In this document: positions 7,151 through 9,738 of the stretch, piece by piece | How positions within the stretch are numbered: the first letter of the stretch is position 1 | Layout of the letters: each line of letters begins with the position of its first letter | Source: an uncultured Verrucomicrobiota bacterium | GTDB taxonomy: Bacteria; Verrucomicrobiota; Kiritimatiellia; RFP12; UBA1067 | Reading direction: 5' to 3' | Length of the DNA: 9,738 nt | Assembly: GCA_937901395.1 (NCBI GenBank) | Contig: CALCDB010000076.1 | Coordinates: 1-9,738, forward strand | Made by a program: the position numbers and the translations under genes | Notes under the pieces: model-generated | Database searches by the model: none | Told to the model about the DNA's origin: nothing | What the model saw: the letters and a program-made list of their open reading frames with translations, nothing else

Positions 7151-7855
7151 TTATTCGCGTATAGTTTCTATGCGCAACAATGCCTTTGCTTCATATCCCT
7201 CAGCTCTACTCAAACATTTTATCTCATTTGTGAATAGATTAAACGACTCTTCCGACATCTTGCCTTTTAATCCATTAACCGCCACATTACACCCTTCTAA
7301 TAACGACTCCCTATATGAGCGTATTCCACTATTCGCAATATATACGCGCATCTGCAACTTGCGCTCTTTCTCTGTGCGCTTTTCAAATGCCTTAAACTCA
7401 TCATAGTCATCAAACATCTGTTCTAAATGAAACCAAGTCAAAACATCTGGAAAGTCGACTTTACGAACCGTACCAATATATGAGGCGACTTTACGACACA
7501 TATCTTCATCGGCCTTTATCTTAAACATATTACACAATGTACTATAAGCTATCCATCTCCGATTGGAAACTACGTCATTCGGCGTTCCATTATCAACTAC
7601 ATTTGTTGACACATTTGGCCTAAATGAGATTATCCCATCAACCATTTTTGCCAATATTTCATCAATGGGCAAATCATCATTTTCAGAATAATTTGACACT
7701 ATCTTTTCAACGAAATTACAATATGCAGCGAGATTCAAAACATCATTTGAATTTATCACTTTCTCATCATACATCTGCTCTGTCGTAGAAAGCAATTCAT
7801 TTGCCTGCGCAAATATCGATAAAAACGAAACAGTCATTAACAATTTAATTTTCAC
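7151..7855 (-). CDS. secreted protein of unknown function
   Basis: The protein has 234 residues and begins MKIKLLMTVSFLSIFAQA followed by NE, a standard signal peptide with likely cleavage after AQA, so export to the periplasm or outside is expected. The mature part is charged and largely helical in appearance, with several Cys residues and a Lys/Arg/Glu-rich stretch around EKRTEKERKLQ. I recognise no family or catalytic motif. I chose the GTG at 7853-7855 because GGAGG lies 7 nt upstream. A GTG two codons earlier (7859-7861) is open but too close to that site. The preceding ORF's TGA at 7858-7860 ends just before this start, so translation may be coupled. The gene is AT-rich compared with the metabolic genes to the left, consistent with accessory or acquired DNA. 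Confidence 0.7.
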   Translation of the reverse strand: MKIKLLMTVSFLSIFAQANELLSTTEQMYDEKVINSNDVLNLAAYCNFVEKIVSNYSENDDLPIDEILAKMVDGIISFRPNVSTNVVDNGTPNDVVSNRRWIAYSTLCNMFKIKADEDMCRKVASYIGTVRKVDFPDVLTWFHLEQMFDDYDEFKAFEKRTEKERKLQMRVYIANSGIRSYRESLLEGCNVAVNGLKGKMSEESFNLFTNEIKCLSRAEGYEAKALLRIETIRE

Positions 7856-7857
7856 TT

Positions 7858-8034
7858 TCACTCCTCCAGATTATAGCATTCTGCTACGCCATTTACGTTT
7901 CTTACAACTTTATAACCAAATTTTTCTACCGTAAAATCACCATTAGGCGCAATTCTAAACCTTTGTATTATACCAAATTTCCCCAATAATGAGCAGTCAG
8001 ATATCAACTCAAACTTAGACAGTCTTGGCTTGGC
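7858..8034 (-). pseudogene. open fragment without a start codon, coupled to the secreted-protein gene
   Basis: Fifty-eight codons are open and end in TGA at 7858-7860, next to the start of the secreted-protein gene, whose ribosome binding site GGAGG is formed by this frame's final LEE codons. The composition looks protein-like (for example APNGDFTVEKFGYKVVRN near the middle), but no ATG or GTG begins it. Upstream in the same frame are a TGA at 8035-8037 and then nine more codons starting at an ATG (8062-8064). This suggests a gene broken by a stop codon, or the remnant of one. A TTG start inside the fragment is possible but has no ribosome binding site. No function is recognised. Confidence 0.4.
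7967..7975 (-). promoter_or_regulatory. extended -10 promoter upstream of the secreted-protein gene
   Basis: The minus strand reads TGGTATAAT, a perfect -10 hexamer with TGn, inside the broken ORF and about 110 bp before the secreted-protein start. The surrounding AAATTTGGTATAATAC resembles the promoter at 8189-8197. No convincing -35 is present. It would drive the secreted-protein gene independently of the fragment upstream. Confidence 0.5.
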
Positions 8035-8099
8035 TCATAAACAATTCAGGATTTTAAAATACATCAATAAGCAAGGCAATGTAATAATTTGCACTGCTT

Positions 8100-8180
8100 T
8101 TAAATCCAAATTACCGTCCCGCCAATACCCAATAAGGATATCAACGCCAACTTCACCACGCTCGCCTCAACCGCTCCCAT
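8100..8180 (-). CDS. 26-residue membrane micro-protein (copy 2, shorter)
   Basis: The frame encodes MGAVEASVVKLALISLLGIG followed by GTVIWI and a TAA stop. It matches residues of about 6-27 of the protein at 6906-7037 and keeps the hydrophobic helix, but lacks the WIKWRN basic tail. After the TAA the same frame continues as KQCKLL, which can be aligned loosely with KWRNLL of copy 1, so this copy may be truncated by a new stop. Its ATG is 8 nt after TATAAT, as in copy 1. It could be a functional short form or a decaying paralogue. Confidence 0.4.
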   Translation of the reverse strand: MGAVEASVVKLALISLLGIGGTVIWI

Positions 8181-8199
8181 CGACTCGTATTATACCAAA
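8103..8199 (-). repeat. dispersed repeat, copy 2 (97 bp)
   Basis: This is the partner of 6957-7056 in the same orientation. Homology starts at TTTGGTATAATACGAG and ends at TGGATT. Flanking DNA on both sides is unrelated apart from the loose similarity after the stop codon described for copy 2. Confidence 0.8.
8189..8197 (-). promoter_or_regulatory. extended -10 promoter of micro-protein copy 2
   Basis: The minus strand reads TGGTATAAT, with the ATG 8 nt downstream of the hexamer. A run of T precedes it and no clear -35 hexamer is visible. As in copy 1, the spacing implies a leaderless transcript. Confidence 0.55.
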
Positions 8200-8257
8200 A
8201 AAAATTGGCGTGTAGTGTCCACATCTCTGCGCAAATTTTCTTTACAGGTAATTTTTG

Positions 8258-8266
8258 CGTGGATAA
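8258..8266 (-). promoter_or_regulatory. DnaA-box-like site
   Basis: The minus strand reads TTATCCACG, one mismatch from the DnaA box TTATCCACA. A second, weaker candidate, TTAACCACA, lies on the plus strand at 8335-8343 inside the GC-rich repeats. A single 9-mer with one mismatch is weak on its own; its place beside iteron-like repeats gives it some weight. Confidence 0.3.
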
Positions 8267-8289
8267 ACTTTATTGATACGCTCAATCAT

Positions 8290-8359
8290 GTCGACGCCGT
8301 TAACGCACAGGTGGCGTCGACGCCGTTGACGGGGTTAACCACAGGTGGCGGGGTTAACC
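8290..8359. repeat. interleaved GC-rich direct repeats with GTTAAC and GTCGAC palindromes
   Basis: Three units each occur twice in 70 bp: GTCGACGCCGTTRACG at 8290-8305 and 8316-8331, CACAGGTGGC at 8306-8315 and 8340-8349, and GGGGTTAACC at 8331-8340 and 8350-8359. The layout is A-B-A-C-B-C. GGCGTCGACGCC (8313-8324) and the two GGTTAACC sites are perfect palindromes. The GC-rich block stands out sharply from its AT-rich surroundings and looks like a protein-binding array or a product of local duplication. Confidence 0.8.
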
Positions 8360-8409
8360 AGCGAATATCTATGAAAATCCGGTCTAAACCCTTGATTTTA
8401 TTAACTTTC

Positions 8410-8426
8410 TTGGGGTCTGTCCCCAA
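8410..8426. other. TTGGGG/CCCCAA hairpin
   Basis: A perfect 6-bp stem TTGGGG/CCCCAA encloses the loop TCTGT, and the stem can be extended by a few A-T pairs past one mismatch. The A-run after the right arm means that on the minus strand the T-run comes before the stem, so it is not a normal terminator in either direction. Similar GGGGTCTGNCCCC hairpins occur widely as dispersed palindromic elements, and this could be one. Confidence 0.5.
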
Positions 8427-8486
8427 AAAGCATACTAATACCGTTGAACGATTTTACCAAATAAGGTACGAAATTTAACCTTTAAA

Positions 8487-8496
8487 GCGTTAACGC
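8487..8496. repeat. GCGTTAACGC palindrome
   Basis: This perfect 10-bp palindrome sits between the first and second iteron-like repeats. Its centre, GTTAAC, is the same hexamer found at 8299-8304, 8334-8339 and 8353-8358, so the GC-rich block and the iteron block share a sequence element. Confidence 0.5.
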
Positions 8497-8511
8497 CTTA
8501 GTATATGGTAT

Positions 8512-8542
8512 AAATTTCATACTTTAATAAGGTATGAAATTT
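8512..8542. repeat. 11-bp perfect inverted repeat inside the iteron array
   Basis: AAATTTCATAC (8512-8522) and GTATGAAATTT (8532-8542) are perfect inverted copies separated by 9 bp. The right arm is the core of the third iteron-like repeat, and the left arm is the same core in reverse, overlapping the second. Inverted iteron halves of this kind commonly serve as the initiator's dimer-binding autoregulation site in iteron plasmids. Confidence 0.65.
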
Positions 8543-8610
8543 GTCACTTTAAGGTATAAAAAATGACCACAAATATACATACAATATACAAGTTACAATA
8601 ATAAATATAT

Positions 8611-8673
8611 GTGTGCTCTCTCTCTTCTATAAAATCGTGCAATGTGTAGGATGTGAATGAAGAGAGAGCGCAC
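8611..8673. other. long imperfect hairpin before the winged-helix gene
   Basis: The arm GTGTGCTCTCTCTCTTC (8611-8627) pairs with GAAGAGAGAGCGCAC (8659-8673). There are ten perfect pairs next to the loop, then a 2-nt bulge, then five more pairs including one G-T. The loop is about 31 nt. There is no T-run after it, so a terminator is unlikely. It could be a structured leader or control RNA, or a cruciform at an origin. Confidence 0.5.
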
Positions 8674-8715
8674 GCGTGAAAAACTTCGTTATCGCTTTTA
8701 TTTTTCCTCAAATTA

Positions 8716-8754
8716 TGATATAATATAATCATCTTTTGAAAGGATATAAATATT
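8716..8754 (+). promoter_or_regulatory. promoter and ribosome binding site of the winged-helix gene
   Basis: TGATATAAT (8716-8724) is an extended -10 with a second overlapping TATAAT at 8724-8729; no clear -35 is seen. AAAGGA at 8739-8744 lies 10 nt before the ATG at 8755. The predicted leader is about 25 nt. Confidence 0.65.
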
Positions 8755-9561
8755 ATGCATTGGGATGCACTAAAATGGGCTTATGAAAGCAAATTTCCTA
8801 AAACAATAAAGCGTGGCCCTCACGCTGTATTAGTAGCGCTTGCCTATTCTATGCATCCAGAAACAAAAAGATGCAACCCTTCTCTTGATCGTCTTTGCGA
8901 CTTAACTCGTCTTGAAAGTGGTGCTGTTAAATCCGCTCTAAAGATACTTAAAAAGGAAAATCTTATTGCTATCTCCAGTGGTAAACGTAAACGCATCTCT
9001 AACGACTACGTCATCAACTTTTCCATCATCCCTAAAAAAGCTAAATCTAATTCCGATGCCACCACAAATATAACGGATACATCCATCCCCGATTCTCCTA
9101 CCCCTACTCAAACTCCTACTCAAGCGCTTCCCCCCGCTCGAACTTATGCCGCATCAAACTCCGCAATGGTAAACGCTCCTACGCCATCTAATTCCGATGA
9201 CAACCTCTTCGATGAAGGCACCGCCCCCTTCAATAAGGAAAATGCTTTTTATGTTACGATGGACTATTTCAGCGAACAAGCTTGGTATGTAAACGGTGGT
9301 GAAGAAATTTGGGGAAAATGGTCCGATTCCATAGAATGCATCGCCGATTTCATGGCCTTCATATCAAACCCAACCGTAAAGGATGTTGAAAAAGTATTTA
9401 AGATGATTAAATCCCAACGGCATTGGCAAGCGCTTGAAAATTCAATCGAAATTCTACGTGGCAAATACGAGGTAGGTAGCGATATTAAAAATTGGCGTAG
9501 CTATTCATTAACCATTCTAAAAAACAATCTAAGTGATTGTGATGATCCTACCAACTCATAA
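8755..9561 (+). CDS. winged-helix (HTH_36-like) protein, candidate replication initiator
   Basis: This 268-residue protein is the only confident plus-strand gene. Residues 20-75 fit the helix-turn-helix type seen in phage and plasmid replication proteins: GPHAVLVALAYSMHPETKR, then NPSLDRLCDLTRLESGAVKS, then ALKILKKENLIAIS, with the recognition helix around 55-68. Residues of about 95-150 are a Pro/Thr/Ser/Asn-rich linker (PTPTQTPTQ at 115-123). Residues of about 160-258 form a second, apparently folded domain with many aromatics (FYVTMDYF, EEIWGKWSD, NWRSYSLTILK) that I do not recognise. A DNA-binding head, flexible linker and C-terminal interaction domain match phage replisome organisers in outline. 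The iteron-like repeats upstream support a replication role. A transcription regulator is the alternative. Its base composition is AT-rich relative to the metabolic genes. Confidence 0.75.
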   Translation: MHWDALKWAYESKFPKTIKRGPHAVLVALAYSMHPETKRCNPSLDRLCDLTRLESGAVKSALKILKKENLIAISSGKRKRISNDYVINFSIIPKKAKSNSDATTNITDTSIPDSPTPTQTPTQALPPARTYAASNSAMVNAPTPSNSDDNLFDEGTAPFNKENAFYVTMDYFSEQAWYVNGGEEIWGKWSDSIECIADFMAFISNPTVKDVEKVFKMIKSQRHWQALENSIEILRGKYEVGSDIKNWRSYSLTILKNNLSDCDDPTNS

Positions 9562-9738
9562 GACACTGCAAGGGGTAGGGTCGATTAGAGCAAGGCAATT
9601 CCCGATTAGAGCAAGGCAAAAAGGCAAAGTCTCTCTATCAATTCCGTACATGACCAAGGGGATTTCGGGGACATCATCCGTATCACCTGCCAATCTCTCG
9701 GGGTTGCCGACCCAAAGTGTCCCTATAGTAAGGCCGAT
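9556..9738 (-). other. unresolved open frames at the right edge
   Basis: On the minus strand a frame enters from beyond the window and stays open for 60 codons to a TGA at 9556-9558, overlapping the winged-helix gene's end by 6 bp. It includes WVGNPERLAGDTDDVPEIP and ends in PTPCSVL. On the plus strand another frame runs from an ATG at 9542 to the window end with no stop. The minus frame has more purine-first and Asp/Glu codons and looks somewhat more coding-like. The 21-bp duplication at 9582-9619 is in frame with both. I cannot decide whether either is a gene; a conserved non-coding repeat is also possible. Confidence 0.3.
9582..9619. repeat. tandem duplication, 17-bp units at 21-bp period
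   Basis: CGATTAGAGCAAGGCAA occurs at 9582-9598 and again, identical, at 9603-9619. The 21-bp period keeps reading frame. It begins 20 bp after the winged-helix gene's stop codon. Confidence 0.85.

Larger units (their letters stand above)
8465..8564 (+). repeat. iteron-like array (three repeats of about 22 bp plus one partial)
   Basis: Repeats begin at 8465, 8507, 8531 and 8553, giving spacings of 42, 24 and 22 bp, near multiples of two helical turns. The shared core is GGTAYRAAATTT, followed after a short gap by an A/C-C-TTTAA block. The copy at 8507 lacks one A and the last copy degenerates after GGTATAAAAAAT. All are in the same orientation and lie about 150-250 bp upstream of the winged-helix gene. 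This is the form of iterons bound by plasmid or phage initiators; an operator array is the alternative. Confidence 0.65.
8200..8715. other. 516-bp repeat-rich non-coding region, candidate replication origin or control region
   Basis: No convincing gene lies here. An 87-codon GTG frame on the plus strand (8215-8478) and a 62-codon minus frame (8544-8732) run through the repeats and lack ribosome binding sites. The left third is GC-rich repeats and the rest is strongly AT-rich. Organised elements, described separately, are a DnaA-box-like site, interleaved direct repeats with GTTAAC palindromes, a GGGG/CCCC hairpin, iteron-like repeats, an 11-bp inverted repeat and a long hairpin. Their order, followed by a replication-initiator-like gene, resembles iteron origins of plasmids and phages. 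Regulation of the downstream gene alone is the main alternative. Confidence 0.5.

Noticed and set aside
8035..8037. Recoding of TGA as an amino acid in the broken ORF
   Set aside because: TGA is used as the ordinary stop of glnN and the beta subunit gene in this window, and no selenocysteine-type hairpin is evident after this codon, so a broken gene is simpler.
6957..8199. Insertion sequence bounded by the two 100-bp repeats
   Set aside because: The repeats are direct and diverged by about 20 percent, there is no transposase between them, and no target-site duplication was found. They behave like duplicated genes rather than IS ends.
8215..8478. 87-codon plus-strand frame starting at GTG
   Set aside because: It has no ribosome binding site, its middle is the GC-rich repeat block translated, and it runs through a hairpin into the iteron region. 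It is better explained as non-coding repeats.
8290..8564. CRISPR array
   Set aside because: Repeat units are short, interleaved or degenerate, with no constant repeat/unique spacer alternation and no cas genes nearby.
8544..8732. 62-codon minus-strand frame with a hydrophobic end
   Set aside because: It has no Shine-Dalgarno sequence, lies antisense to the promoter, hairpin and last iteron-like repeats, and has a composition typical of AT-rich non-coding DNA.

Overview
The window has two parts that differ in composition and content. Positions 1 to about 6.8 kb are a compact, moderately GC-rich block of housekeeping metabolism, with every gene on the minus strand. Reading in the direction of transcription (right to left) it holds a NUDIX hydrolase, a fused MFS transporter/PlsC-type acyltransferase, a type III glutamine synthetase with its own extended -10 promoter, and a four-subunit 2-oxoacid:ferredoxin oxidoreductase. 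The oxidoreductase genes run ferredoxin-like subunit, VorB-type alpha, TPP-binding beta, then a gamma subunit cut by the window edge, with gaps of only 1 to 4 bp. From about 6.9 kb to the right end the DNA is clearly more AT-rich and accessory in character.

The oxygen-sensitive oxidoreductase points to an anaerobic bacterium. GSIII and the LplT-like/PlsC fusion would fit Bacteroidota or the PVC group (Lentisphaerota/Kiritimatiellota-like). That placement is inference from gene families, not something the sequence proves. Metabolically, the oxidoreductase would interconvert branched-chain (or related) 2-oxoacids and acyl-CoA with reduced ferredoxin, and the neighbouring GSIII assimilates ammonium. 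The 25 bp gap and the lack of a terminator between them suggest a link between amino-acid carbon and nitrogen flow.

The right part holds, on the minus strand, a 43-codon predicted membrane micro-protein, a secreted protein of unknown function preceded by a coupled, apparently broken ORF, and a second, shorter copy of the micro-protein. The two copies share about 100 bp that includes the -10 box. Their differences are mostly synonymous or conservative, and each ATG lies 8 nt after TATAAT, so they look like leaderless genes.

From 8.2 to 8.75 kb there is no convincing gene, but the DNA is dense with organised repeats: a DnaA-box-like site, interleaved GC-rich repeats with GTTAAC palindromes, a GGGG/CCCC hairpin, a row of about 22-bp iteron-like repeats with an 11-bp inverted repeat, and a long hairpin. 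This leads into a promoter and a plus-strand gene for an N-terminal winged-helix protein resembling phage or plasmid replication initiators. Together this looks like the replication (or replication-control) module of a plasmid, phage or integrated element. The last 180 bp carry a 21-bp-period duplication and two competing open frames that cannot be resolved from this window.

Five promoters across the window share TGRTATAAT (extended -10), which may be this organism's standard promoter core.
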